This document shows positions 23,785 through 34,048 of a DNA stretch of 64,000 nucleotides, one piece after another (the stretch's first letter is position 1; the number at the start of each line of letters is the position of its first letter). The position numbers and the translations under genes were made by a program. Origin of the DNA: Agapanthus africanus (Eukaryota; Streptophyta; Magnoliopsida; Asparagales; Amaryllidaceae); the NCBI GenBank assembly GCA_030015575.1, contig CM057337.1:379525582-379589581 (forward strand). Reading direction: 5' to 3'. Below the pieces are notes generated by a model that was not told the origin of the DNA, searched no databases, and saw only the letters and a list, made by a program, of their open reading frames with translations.

Positions 23785-25541
23785 CTCGTTGGGTTACGAG
23801 TACACTGGACAGTACTCGTCGGGAACTGACTAGTTGGTATTATGCCTATCGTCAGTTATCAGTTCCCAGGTGATATGAGTACAGCTTAGTCCGCTGACTT
23901 GACACTGTCACTTCGCCTCGAGTGTGTTCCCACTGTACTTTGATTACTACACTACCATGGCTCAAAGGAGTCGTGCAAACAGGTGGTAGTTGGGTGCAGT
24001 CCCGAAGCACTTGGAGGCAGTGACGGTTAGACAGGATTCGTCTCTCCCGGTATTGGGGGTTGACATCGCGCTGTGTCTAGGAGAGCCATTACAGGAGTAG
24101 TCCCTGGCCAGGGCAAACGAGATATACTGGTAGGCTTCCAGTGTTATCTCAGGGTGTTTTGGGCTTCACTCCGACACGACTTGTACCGCTATTGGGGGAC
24201 TGACGTTTACCGCCCCCTAGGCCCGCCATGCGATGTATCAGACGAACAGACCGGACTGTACGGAGAATGTCACATTCAGGCTCAGTAGGAGTTCAGATGG
24301 GTTTCGCCTCGTCAGTATTCTTGTCGGCATCTACCTGGGGACCGTTACGCACAGCTAGTGCCGCTTGCGGTCTGTGGTTAAACCCACTGCCAGCGTAGTG
24401 TCGAGTCTTTAGAGTCCCACACAGAAAGCTATTCGCCTTTAGGCAAAAGAGTAGAGGTCGCATGGTTTTGCGACAGGTCGCTTGGTTTTGCGACAGGGTT
24501 CGGTCACATCCGTGCACTTGTGCACGTACAGTGTCCGGACAGTTCACACTAGCAGGCTTTGGTTTAAGCCAGATCCTAGTGTACCTTTTGGGATTGGTTT
24601 TATCCAGTTTGCATTCGTGTTTCTCGGAACGCGGATGCGGGTGTGTATGCACAGTTGACGGAGAGACAGAGGCAGCGGATTCTCATTAGGGTTGTTGACC
24701 GTTGACAGTTGACTATTGACTTTTTGGTCAACCCTAATGAGAATATGATATGTGATTAACAATTATATTAATTAAGTATTACGGTGACATGGTTGTTGAG
24801 GGATTGACTTTGTTGACTTGTTGACTTTTGTCGACCTGTTGACTTTGTGGACCGGTTGACTAGGCTTGACTAGTTGACCATCATGATAACTATAGCTATC
24901 ATTTCATGGCAAACACTTTTGCTTGCTTGGTCTTTTGTGCAAAATGAGTGCATGAAATGATATGGCTATGGTTGCTTAAACCAATACATAATACTTGATT
25001 GATATGAGGTGTTATGATTGTTTTGGATTATGAGAGCCAAATAAGAAAAGTCTTTTCTCATTCTTTCATGCTCATTTCTCTCTCTTTTTCTTGAGCTCTC
25101 ATCTCCTCCTCTTGCTCTCCCTCTCTTGACTCTATGGTTCACTTGTCTCATGAGTTGAGAACCAAGAACCATAGATAAAATCCCATACAAACTCTTCTCT
25201 ACTAACTCTAGTTCACAAGGTTTAGCAAACCGAGTGAACTAGTTTCTTCAAAGTTCGAAGAAGGAGCCAAAGGTTGAAGCTTTCAGCTGGATCTATCTTC
25301 GGCGCAAGGAGACGACGGGGAGATGCCGATTCGGACGACCATCAAAGCTTGAAGACGAAGGAGTTCGAGAAAAAGAAAGGTATAACCCCCTAACCGAGTA
25401 GTTAGCAACTCGTAGTTAGGTTGTTAGTTAGATGTTTAACAAAGATCCAGGTTTTAAGTCCATGTTACCACCTCTAAGAAAATCGTTTTTTATCAAATTC
25501 CGCTTGCCCGAAAGTACCGGGAGAGGTAGCATGGACTTACA
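23785..25541 (+). mobile_element. Element B 5' LTR, right piece
   Basis: It resumes with CTCGTTGGGTTACGAG and matches 32015-33764 to the end ACTTACA. Differences are a few percent by eye. An antisense frame of 119 codons (24293-24652) recurs at 32526-32885 only because the LTR is duplicated. Confidence 0.93.
24695..24879 (+). promoter_or_regulatory. Cluster of TTGAC (W-box-like) motifs in element B 5' LTR
   Basis: Eleven TTGAC cores on the plus strand and one on the minus strand lie within 185 bp, nearly all as TTGACT or TTGACC. TTGAC[C/T] is the WRKY-factor binding consensus (W-box). The cluster is in the LTR, about two thirds of the way in, so it could make transcription respond to stress or pathogens. 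That response is inference. Confidence 0.55.
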
Positions 25542-25542
25542 G

Positions 25543-25555
25543 TGGTATCAGAGCC
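25543..25555 (+). other. Element B primer-binding site (initiator tRNA-Met)
   Basis: TGGTATCAGAGCC, one base after the LTR. Confidence 0.95.
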
Positions 25556-25747
25556 TAGTTAAACTCTATCTAACATGTTAGCAAAGTAGCTAGAAGATCG
25601 ATCAAAGAAAAGTCCCGAAATGAAACCCGATTTCATACTTGCTTTCGATTTTTTATGTTCTGTAAAAATAATTAATCATGCATCAAAAATCGACTCAGGG
25701 TTTTTAGAGTGCACTGTAGAAAGACGGTCCCCTGATCTCATCATTGC

Positions 25748-25794
25748 GCCGCGGAAACATGGCAATAGCTTGCTATTGCCGCGGTTCCGCGGCC
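25748..25794 (+). repeat. GC-rich palindromic module, element B leader
   Basis: This copy forms one long hairpin. GGCAATAGC (25761-25769) and GCTATTGCC (25772-25780) are a perfect 9-bp stem with a 2-nt loop, and GCCGCGGAA outside it pairs with TTCCGCGGC after a short internal bulge. It starts 193 nt after the primer site. Confidence 0.88.
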
Positions 25795-26934
25795 GTCTTG
25801 GCTCCTCTCTGGTTGTTCTTTGCTACAGTATGCTTATAGAGGTATTTTGGGATTTTTGGAATATATATTTTCTGCCCAGATTTTTCAGAACGAAAATTTT
25901 ATTTTTGGGGTCCTGAAAATCCTTATTTTTGATCGAACTTCTAAAAGACTTTAGCTGACGGGTTTTTTCTGTGATGTGATATTTGTATTGAACGTCTGCT
26001 AATCGCTATATGTCGATTAGTGGGGGTTATACAAATCTGTGATCTGTAATGTTATTGGAATGTGTATATGAATATGTTGGATTGTCGCGGGTGAATAGCC
26101 GGGGGTTGTGAGACGAGAGTTTTCTTTTCTTTCAATTCATGTAAATTTGTAAATTGATGTAATTATTATTTGTATGGCCGCACAACCGGGTCGGGGTTGT
26201 AGCCGTCATTTTATAATTTGTTTTTACTGTTTTTGCTCCTAGGATAGACCCATGGAGGGGGTGCACAAACTACCGGGTATGCCGAAGTGCCGAGTGGCCT
26301 ACTCACGGAGTTGAGGGAGGTTGCTTCGCTTCGGGTACTTGGCGGGTAGTTTGCCTCACCCGTAGGGGGCTTGGGTGGGGTATTGGCTATTCACCGCGAC
26401 CGTGTAATCTGCTTTTCGTTACAGGCTCGTACGAATTGCGGATTCCTATTATATCCAATGTATTCATCTGTGATCTGAAATGGCTATCATTGCAATATAT
26501 CTATATATGATATTATTTAGGCGTTGCTTATATTTTACAGCCGCGCTAGCCCAGCCCCCGCTCTGTCGTTAGTTAAGTAACCTAACGGGTAATGACGGGG
26601 CCCCGTGGCGAATACGAATGGCATAAGCGTACGTCATATTTTGGTTGTTTTCTACAATGGTAGGATTAAATGATGGGACGCATTAAAAGAACTAATGCAA
26701 GAATATCACGCATTAAAAGAACTAATGCAAGATAATAAACCAAGTAAAAGTCGTTGGAACACTTTCGAAAAACCACTCGGTTCTTTTCAAAACTAACTTT
26801 TAAATGCGGAGCTTGAGCCACTCCTTTTAAAAGCTATCTCGTTCCATCGATTATATCAAGTTCACTACGTTCACGGTTTTGCCAAAACCATTCGTAGCCC
26901 TCCATCATTTCAGTTAAATATTCAGTAGTATTCA

Positions 26935-27150
26935 AGCTATGTATTTTGACCTCACGCCAATGCATAGTGATTGGTAGCTGCCGGATATTTATCTGTTGCA
27001 TAGATAGAATGCGTTGGTTTGGGACAGCCGTACTACCATTTTGGCCTACGTCAAGGGTAGGTACGGGTGGATTCAAATTAACCTGGATAATGATGGGAAG
27101 AACTTGACATGTGACTTATGACATTTTGACCTCACGCCAAGGTCATAAGA
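26935..27150 (+). ncRNA. Triple stem-loop array in the element B leader
   Basis: Core hairpins are TTGACCTCACGCCAA (26946-26960 and 27126-27140) and TTGGCCTACGTCAA (27041-27054). Outer arms pair strongly: CTATG with CATAG (first), CCGTAC...TACC with GGTA...GTACGG (second), CTTATGAC with GTCATAAG (third). Confidence 0.65.
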
Positions 27151-27628
27151 GCATGGGGCAAAAATCCACATCGGGAGTTTCATAAGTACTGAAACTAGCT
27201 AGATTTGCATACCACTTGGAGTGTGATGATTCTGGTAGGATTCCTTCAGTTTCGTCACGCGATGATATTTGGATCCCGATCCTACTGTGAGTATATGCTA
27301 CTCCTCGGGAAATTTCTCACTAAACGATCAATGCTATAAACCTAGTAGGTGCCTAGAAAGGTGTTAGCGGGGCTATGCCCCCAGGGAAAAGAGGTTCTTG
27401 AATTAAGGAAATTCGTGAAAGCGTTGGAAAACCTCCCTCGAAGTACCAACACTGGCCTGGATGAACGGTTAAGCAAGTATTGTGCGGTGGGATTGATCCC
27501 GACTAATTCTTACTTTATGGTTTGAGGAGGGATTTGAGAAACAGTGGGAGCCATCCTGTTTAGACAAACTAAAAACCACTCTAAACTTGCAAGAGCATCA
27601 TGCTGAGTGTTTCTTCTCTCTCCCCTAA

Positions 27629-28440
27629 TTGCAGCGACAAATCGACATGACTGGACTTAAGTTACTTCTAGATAAAAACATATTGACAGGGCCAAACTAC
27701 AAAGATTGGCTCAGGAATGTCAAGATGGCAATCACTTACGACAAGCTGGGGTATCTTCTTACCACCAAAGCTCCCCTGTCACTGGTCCCACTTCCAGCGT
27801 CGTGGATAAGGAAATCCGTAAGACTTGGGAGATTGATAGCGCGAAGGCCAAGTGCCTCGTACTTGCCTCTATGGATAATGAACATCAGAGGAGGCACGAG
27901 AATATGGACTTGGAATCCATATTTCTTCTTACAAAAGAACTGTATGGAGAGCAATCTCGTATTGCAAGATACGAAGCGTCGAAAAAGTTATTTTCGGCAA
28001 GGATGGCCGTCGGATCATCAGTAGCAGAACACGTGCTTAAGATGATCGGCTACATTGAGGAGCTCGCGGACCTACGGACCACATTGGAGAGTGAGCTCTA
28101 TACGGACTTAGTTCTCCAGTCCCTTCCTTCCACTTACGCCCAGTTTATACTGAACTTCAACTTACAAGAAAAAGAAGTTGAACTTTCAGAGCTCCTCAAC
28201 ATGCTGAGGAGCGCAGAAGGCACCCTACAGAAAGGTAGGGAAACATCCACTTTGTTTGTAGGAAGATCATCCTCTTCTAGGTCCAAGGCGAAAGCCAAGG
28301 GAAAGAAGAAGAAAGCCCCCGCCAAACCAAGGGGCGGTGTTAGTAAAGTGGATACGAAGGGAAAAGCTAAAGCAACAAAGAAAGCGGGGAATCTTGTGGA
28401 TAAGGAAGAATGCTTCTATTGTTATAAGAAAGGACACTGA
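27629..28440 (+). pseudogene. gag: Element B gag: capsid and nucleocapsid of a Copia element
   Basis: Gag builds the virus-like particle that packages retrotransposon RNA. The N-terminal part (27647-27790) reads LDKNILTGPNYKDWLRNVKM, the classic start of the plant Copia capsid domain (UBN2 type). An indel near 27790 moves the frame. The rest, from about 27790, shows VLASMDNEHQRRHENMDLES and the conserved capsid C-terminal part, then a Lys/Ala-rich basic stretch and the zinc knuckle CFYCYKKGH. The knuckle is cut by TGA (28438-28440) where Trp is usual in the family (GHW), leaving the last Cys beyond the stop. One substitution (TGG to TGA) would explain this. Start choice is uncertain between 27629 and 27647; the second Met fits the family better. 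Confidence 0.88.
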
Positions 28441-28779
28441 AAGAATGATTGCAGGGCCTGGAAGGCCAGAACACAGGAATTGAAGCAGGTTGCAGCTTCA
28501 GCTTCAGGTGTGTATGTTATTGAAAACTGTCTTTCAATAAACTCTACTTCCTGGGTATTGGATACCGGATCAGGATCTCATATCTATAATTCTTTGCAGG
28601 CGTTGAGAAACCGTAGTGTTTTGAAAGCAGGTGACATGACCCTCAGAGTTGCGAACGGAGCTAGCATGGATGCTAAAGCCGTGGGGGACTATCACCTGGG
28701 AATGTCAGATGGACATGTTTTGGTTTTGCGTAATTGCTTTTTTGTACCCAACGCAACTTGAAATATCATTTCTGTATCT
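28441..28779 (+). pseudogene. Element B protease domain
   Basis: The frame is the same as the second part of gag, so it was one Gag-Pol polyprotein. The aspartic-protease motif is WVLDTGSGSHIYNSLQ (about 28548-28595), with the catalytic Asp in DTG intact, followed by LRVANGASMDAKAVGDY. TGA at 28759-28761 interrupts the frame in NAT-stop-NIISVSL; the reading continues in frame beyond it. The domain is otherwise well preserved. Its role is to cut the polyprotein during particle maturation. Confidence 0.88.
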
Positions 28780-29466
28780 TTGGTTTCTAAAGAAGGTTAT
28801 GAATTTGCGTTTGTAAGCAATGTTGTAAACATTCACCTTAATCAAGTTCTGATTGGGTCAGGTACATTGAGCAATGGTATATACGTATTAAACCAACAAC
28901 AGATTTTCAATGTCCAGAATACACACAAAAGAATGTCTCCAAAAATCAATCAGGCTTTCTTATGGCATTGTAGACTGGGTCACATCAATGAGAGAAGGTT
29001 AACTAAGTTACATACAGAAGGATATTTGAATCCGTTCGAATATCAATCGTATGCCACTTGTCAATCCTGTCTCAAAGGAAAGATGACAAAGACTCCGTTC
29101 ACTGGACACGGAGTAAGAGCGAGCGAGCTCTTGGGACTCGTACACAGTGACGTGTGCGGTCCAATGTCTACACATGCGCGAAGCGGTTTTTCTTACTTCA
29201 TTACCTTTATGGATGATTTTTCAAGGTTCGGACATATCTTCTTAATGAAACATAAATCTGAAGCCTTTGGAAAGTTCCAGGAATATAAGAATGAAGTAGA
29301 AAAATAAACTGGCAAAAGTATCAAGATCCTAAGATCGGATCGAGGTGGTGAATACTTAAGTGCCGAGTTCCTGGACTATTTAAAAGAGAACGGAATTCTT
29401 TCTCAGCTTACTCCTCCATACACTCCACAACATAACGGTGTATCGGAGAGACAGAACCGAACCCTA
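28780..29466 (+). pseudogene. Element B integrase, N-terminal and core
   Basis: The pre-integrase zinc region reads WHCRLGHINERRL and CQSCLKGK (His-His-Cys-Cys). The catalytic core begins HSDVCGPMSTHARSG with the first Asp, then FMDDFSRFGHI with the second Asp, and the Glu lies in GVSERQNRT near 29440-29460. The DDE triad is therefore complete. TAA at 29305-29307 breaks the frame between second Asp and Glu (VEK-stop-TGKSIKIL), in the same frame as before and after. Integrase joins the cDNA ends to chromosomal DNA, making the 5-bp target duplications seen here. Confidence 0.9.
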
Positions 29467-30582
29467 TTGGATATGGTACGGTCCATGATGAGTAACGCTG
29501 AGTTACCGCGATCATTCTGGGGGTATGCGCTAGAATCAGCTGCATACCTTTTGAACCGAGTTCCCACTAAGACTGTGCCTACCACACCATATGAGTTATG
29601 GAGTGGGAAGAAACCCTATCTTCAATATCTGAAGATCTGGGGATGTCCAGCTTTTGTCAAAAAGCAGCATGCGGACAAACTCGAGGCACGCTCAGTACTG
29701 TGCAAGTTTGTGGGATACCCAAAGAACACCAGGGGGTATCTTTTCTACCACGCAGAGGAACAAAAAGTCCTTGTTTCTCGTAATGCCCACTTTCTAGAAC
29801 ACCAGTTCTTGGAAAAGGAAATTAGTGGGAGCGCAGTAGAACTGGAAGAAATTCCAGAACCACAGGCTATTACTGAAAGCTTAGTGGAACCAGAGGGTTC
29901 AAAAGAACAGGATATTCCTGCGCCGCTCCGCAGGAGTAGTAGGCAGTCTCATCCGCCCGAGAGATATTGCGGTTTTCTTATAAACGGGGATAGAGAGGAT
30001 TGCATCATAGATTATGATGAGCCTACTAGCTTCCAGCAGGCCGTTCAGAGCGTTGACTCAGTAAAATGGCTGGATGCAATGCGGACCGAAATGGAGTCCA
30101 TGTACACCAACAAGGTATGGACGTTGGACATTGCTCCAGATGGGGTAAAACCCGTAGGATGCAAGTGGATCTTCAAAAGGAAGATTGGTGTAGATGGACA
30201 GGTTGAGACCTATAAAGCTAGACTGGTTGCAAAGGGTTTTCGTCAAAGACCTGGTTTGGACTATGACGAAACCTTTTCTCCAGTGGCTATGCTGAAATCC
30301 ATTCGGATCCTTCTTGCCATTGCTGCCTTCCACGATTATGAGATCTGGCAGATGGACGTAAAGACCGCTTTTCTAAATGGAAATTTAGAGGAGTGTGTCT
30401 ATATGGACCAACCAGAGGGTTTCATTCAGAGTGGGAGCAGCGGAATGGTGTGCAAGTTGCTTAAGTCCATCTATGGAATAAAGCAGGCATCGCGGAGTTG
30501 GAACATCTGTTTTGATGAAACGGCAAGGAATTTGGCTTCATCAAAAATCCAGATGAACCATGCATCTATAGTAGATTTGTAG
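29467..30582 (+). pseudogene. Element B integrase C-terminus, linker and reverse transcriptase N-terminal part
   Basis: This 371-codon frame starts with the end of the integrase core (residues 1-65, SFWGYALESAAYLLNRVPTK), then a Copia C-terminal segment (GYLFYHAEEQKVLVSRNAHF, about 95-115), an acidic linker ending PLRRSSRQSHPPERY, and the polymerase from about residue 200. Blocks are GCKWIFKRKIG, YKARLVAKGFRQRPGLDYDE, MDVKTAFLNGNLEE (first catalytic Asp) and SIYGIKQASRSWNICFDE. A one-base loss near 30520 throws the last 20 codons out of frame. The first Met is internal to pol and is not a true start. Confidence 0.92.
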
Positions 30583-30611
30583 CGAGAACTGTAGTATTCC
30601 TCATTTTATAC

Positions 30612-31595
30612 GTGGATGACATTCTCTTAATAGGAAATGACATTCCTATGCTACAATCTGTCAAGGGGTTCTTGTCGCACAGGTTCTCCATGAAAGACCT
30701 GGGTGATGCCTCATACATCCTGGGGATCCGGATCCATCGTGATAGATCCAAGAGTTTATTAGGACTTTCACAGTCCAGGTACATCGACACCATACTGAAA
30801 AGATTCAGTATGGAAGATTCCAAGCGCGGTAACCTACCGGCTTGTCACGGGATCACCCTCTCTAAAGAGATGTCTCCCAAGACTGATTTAGAGAGGGATC
30901 GCATGTCTATTATACCCTACGCTTCTGCGGTAGGCTCTATAATGTATGCGGTGTTGTGTACAAGATCAGATGTAGCTTATGCACTGAGTGTGGTAAGCCG
31001 GTATCAGTCAAACCCTCGGGAGAAACACTGGATAGCAGTAAAGAACATTCTCAAGTACCTGAGAAGGACTAAGGAGATGTTCTTGGTGTATGGCGGAAAA
31101 GACCTCCAGATCGAGGCCTTTTCTTACTCCATCTTCCAGAGTGACAAGGATGATTCCAAGTCCATGTCGGGTTTTGTCTTTACCCTCAATAGAGGGGCGG
31201 TGTGTTGGAAGAGTTCCAAACAGGAAACCGTTGCAGACTCGACGATGGAAGCGGTATACATCGCTGCATCTGATGCCGCAAAAGAAGCTGTCTGGATGAA
31301 GAAGTTCTTGAAAGAGCTTCAGGTGGTTCCGTCCATTGTTGATCCAATACCTCTGTATTGCGACAACAACGGGGCTATAGCTTTAGCGAAGGAACCCAGG
31401 TCCCATCAGAGATCCAGACACATCTTGAGGCGGTATCACCTGATCAGGGAGATCGTGGATCGCCAGGAGATCGAGGTTCGGAGAGTCGCTTCAGAAGATA
31501 ACACTGCAGATCCATTCACCAAGGCCTTGCCCCAGACTCAGTTCGAGCGGCTGATCGAGATGATAGGTCTTCGATACGCCAGTACATGGCCTTAG
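30612..31595 (+). pseudogene. Element B reverse transcriptase C-terminal part and RNase H
   Basis: The frame is one base displaced from the upstream pol part. YVDDILLIGN (from about 30606) is the polymerase active site with both Asp residues. FSMKDLGDASYILGI follows, then the connection region SDVAYALSVVSRYQSNPREK. RNase H motifs are GFVFTLNRGAVCWKSSKQ, STMEAVYIAASDAAKEA, YCDNNGAIALAKEP and DNTADPFTKALP. In the first RNase H motif the family has TDSSF-like residues; here it reads FSYSIFQSD, so the first catalytic Asp appears changed to Tyr. The frame ends 14 bases before the LTR, as usual. Confidence 0.92.
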
Positions 31596-31600
31596 TGCAA

Positions 31601-31609
31601 GTGGGAGAT
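31601..31609 (+). other. Element B polypurine tract
   Basis: GTGGGAGAT directly precedes the 3' LTR; it is the plus-strand cDNA primer. The same motif precedes the 3' LTR of A (11386-11394) and, reversed, flanks the 3' LTR of C (15141-15149). Confidence 0.9.
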
Positions 31610-33761
31610 TGTTAGTGTATATGCCCTAGAGGCCATTACTGTATCATGCTAGTTTGTATATTACTTAATGGAAGCTTGGGATATTCACCATGTATATACA
31701 ATCTTGCTCAAAATAGTAGTATGCTACTTGGTTTGTTTCTACTTCAATGTGTACATGTGTTTATTTTAGTATATCGCCTATACACATTAGTGGAGCCCTT
31801 AGGATCTTTGCTTGATTACCAGCGTTGTGATGGCAGTCACACTAGTGGGGCTGGGTAATCTATAAGCACATCCTTATGCAGGTCCCTGGTCGCAGGACTG
31901 TCGAGACAGGGCATCGATACTCCGGAGTAGACTAGCGCATGCGCTTCTCATCCCAGTGTGGGAGACGGTCTGTCCCACAGCCTTCGGTACGTCGTACTTG
32001 AGATAGTATGCGTGTGCTCGTTGGGTTACGAGTACACTGGACAGGACTCGTCGGGAACTGACTAGTTGGTATTATGCCTATCGTTAGTTATCAGTTCCCA
32101 GGTGACATGAGTACAGCTTAGTCCGCTGACTTGACACTGTCACTTCGCCTCGAGTGTGTTCCCACTGTACTTTGATTACTACCCTACCACGGCTCAAAGA
32201 AGTCGTGCAAACAGGTGGTAGTTGGGTGCAGTCCCGAAGCACTTGGAGGCAGTGACGGTTAGACAGGATTCGTCTCTCCCGGTATTGGGGGTTGACATCG
32301 CGCTGTGTCTAGGAGAGCCATTACACGAGTAGTCCCTGGCCAGGGCAAACGAGATATACTGGTAGGCTTCCAGTATTATCTCAGGTTGTTTTGGGCTTCA
32401 CTCCGACACGACGTGTACCGCTATTGGGGGACTGACGTTTACCGCCCCCCTTGGCCCGCCATGCGATGTATCAGACGAACAGACCGGACTGTACGGAGAA
32501 TGTCACATTCAGGCTCAGTAGGAGTTCAGATGGGTTTCGCCTCGTCAGTCTTCTTGTCGGCATCTACCTGGGGACCGTTAGGCACAGCTAGTGCCGCTTG
32601 CGGTCTGTGGTTAAACCCACTGCCAGCGTAGTGTCGAGTCTTTAGAGTCCCACACAGAAAGCTATTCGCCTTTAGGCAAAAGAGTAGAGGTCGCATGGTT
32701 TTGCGACAGGTCGCATGGTTTTGCGACAGGGTTCGGTCACATCCGTGCACTTGTGCACGTACAGTGTCCGGACAGTTCACACTAGCGGGCTTTGGTTTAA
32801 GCCAGATCTTAGTGTACCTTTTGGGATTGGTTTTATCCAGTTTGCATTCGTGTTCCTCGGAACGCGGATGCGGGTGTGTATGCACAGTTGACGGAGAGAC
32901 AGAGGCAGAGGATTCTCATTAGTGTTGTTGACCGTTGACAGTTGACTATTGACTTTTTGCTCAACACTAATGAGAATATGATATGTGATTAACAATTATA
33001 TTAATTAAGTATTATGGTGACATGGTTGTTGAGGGATTGACTTTGTTGACTTGTTGACTTGTTGACTTTGTTGACCGGTTGACTAGGCTTGACTAGTTGA
33101 CCATCATGATAACTATAGCTATCATTTCATGGCAAAGACTTTTGCTTGCTTGGTCTTTTGTGCAAAATGAGTGCATGAAATGATATGGCTATGGTTGCTT
33201 AAACCATCACATAATACTTGATTGATATGAGGTGTTATGATTGTTTTGGATTATGAGAGCCAAATAAGAAAAGTCTTTTCTCATTCTTTCATACTCATTT
33301 CTCTCTCTTGTTCTTGAGCTCTCATCTCCTCCTCTTGCTCTCCCTCTCTTGACTCTATGGTTCACTTGTCTCATGAGTTGAGAACCAAGAACCATAGATA
33401 AAATCCCATACAAACTCTTCTCTACTCACTCTAGTTCACAAGGTTTAGCAAACCGAGTGAACTAGTTTCTTCAAAGTTAGAAGAAGGAGCCAAAGGTTGA
33501 AGCTTTCAGGTGGATCTATCTTCGGCGCAAGGAGACGACGGGGAGAAGCCGATTCGGACGACCATCGAAGCTCGAAGACGAAGGAGTTCGAGAAAAAGAA
33601 AGGTATAACCCCCTAACCGAGTAGTTAGCAACTCGTAGTTAGGTTGTTAGTTAGATGTTTAACAAAGATCCGAGTTTTAAGTCCATGTTACCACTTCTAA
33701 GAAAATCGTTTTTTATCAAATTCCGCTTGCCCGAAAGTACCGGGAGAGGTAGCATGGACTT

Positions 33762-33764
<3 letters not shown>
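31610..33764 (+). mobile_element. Element B 3' LTR
   Basis: Complete, 2155 bp, TGTTAGTG...ACTTACA, undisturbed by A. It is followed by the AT repeat of K. Confidence 0.95.
32928..33102 (+). promoter_or_regulatory. Cluster of TTGAC (W-box-like) motifs in element B 3' LTR
   Basis: Twelve TTGAC cores on the plus strand in 175 bp. Compared with the 5' LTR, GGTCAA became GCTCAA and one GTCGACC became a further TTGAC, so the total is maintained. Confidence 0.55.

Positions 33765-33793
<29 letters not shown>
33765..33793. repeat. (AT)n microsatellite, right half of the tract split by B
   Basis: It continues the run that stops at 2817. Confidence 0.95.
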
Positions 33794-33799
<6 letters not shown>

Positions 33800-34010
33800 C
33801 ATAGTCCCATACCCATGTGTGTGTGTGTATACATATCCCCGTATACGCATAGGTAATATAGTGAAAGCCGGTGTGTGCGTGTGGGTGTGAACCTATTTTA
33901 GGGTTCGCGACTAAGAAGCTACGCTAGTGTACTTCTACTTATCCTACACTAAACCATGAACACAAAATCATACCATGATAATCATCCTCGTATCATGAAC
34001 CACCTAAATA

Positions 34011-34014
<4 letters not shown>

Positions 34015-34042
<28 letters not shown>
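34015..34042. repeat. (AT)n microsatellite
   Basis: Short AT run inside K. Confidence 0.9.

Positions 34043-34048
<6 letters not shown>

Larger units (their letters stand above)
25556..27628 (+). other. Element B leader region
   Basis: About 2.1 kb without a supported gene. It contains the GC-rich module (25748-25794), the CGTTAG...CTAACGG hairpin (about 26568-26589), a short direct repeat CGCATTAAAAGAACTAATGCAAG (two copies, 26669-26731), and three stem-loops (26946-27140). It lacks the CTTCACCGGGAGTGAC duplication of A, C and D. It ends in a CT-rich tract just before gag. Confidence 0.8.
2818..33764 (+). mobile_element. Element B: Angela/BARE-like Copia retrotransposon, carrying A and C
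   Basis: Order is 5' LTR (2818-3229 plus 23785-25541, split by A), initiator-tRNA-Met primer site at 25543, a leader of about 2.1 kb, gag-pol (27629-31595), polypurine tract and 3' LTR (31610-33764). The LTR starts TGTTAG, carries GCCCTAGAGGC as in Angela/BARE LTRs, and ends in ACTTACA. Without the nested A-C block the element would be about 10.4 kb. The first 412 bp of the two LTRs differ at about 5 sites, so the insertion is fairly young. This is the only element here with near-complete coding capacity. Confidence 0.9.

Noticed and set aside
24293..24652. 119-codon antisense frame in the B LTR, repeated at 32526-32885
   Set aside because: It is explained by LTR duplication; no homologous frame stays open in the related LTRs of A, C, D or E.
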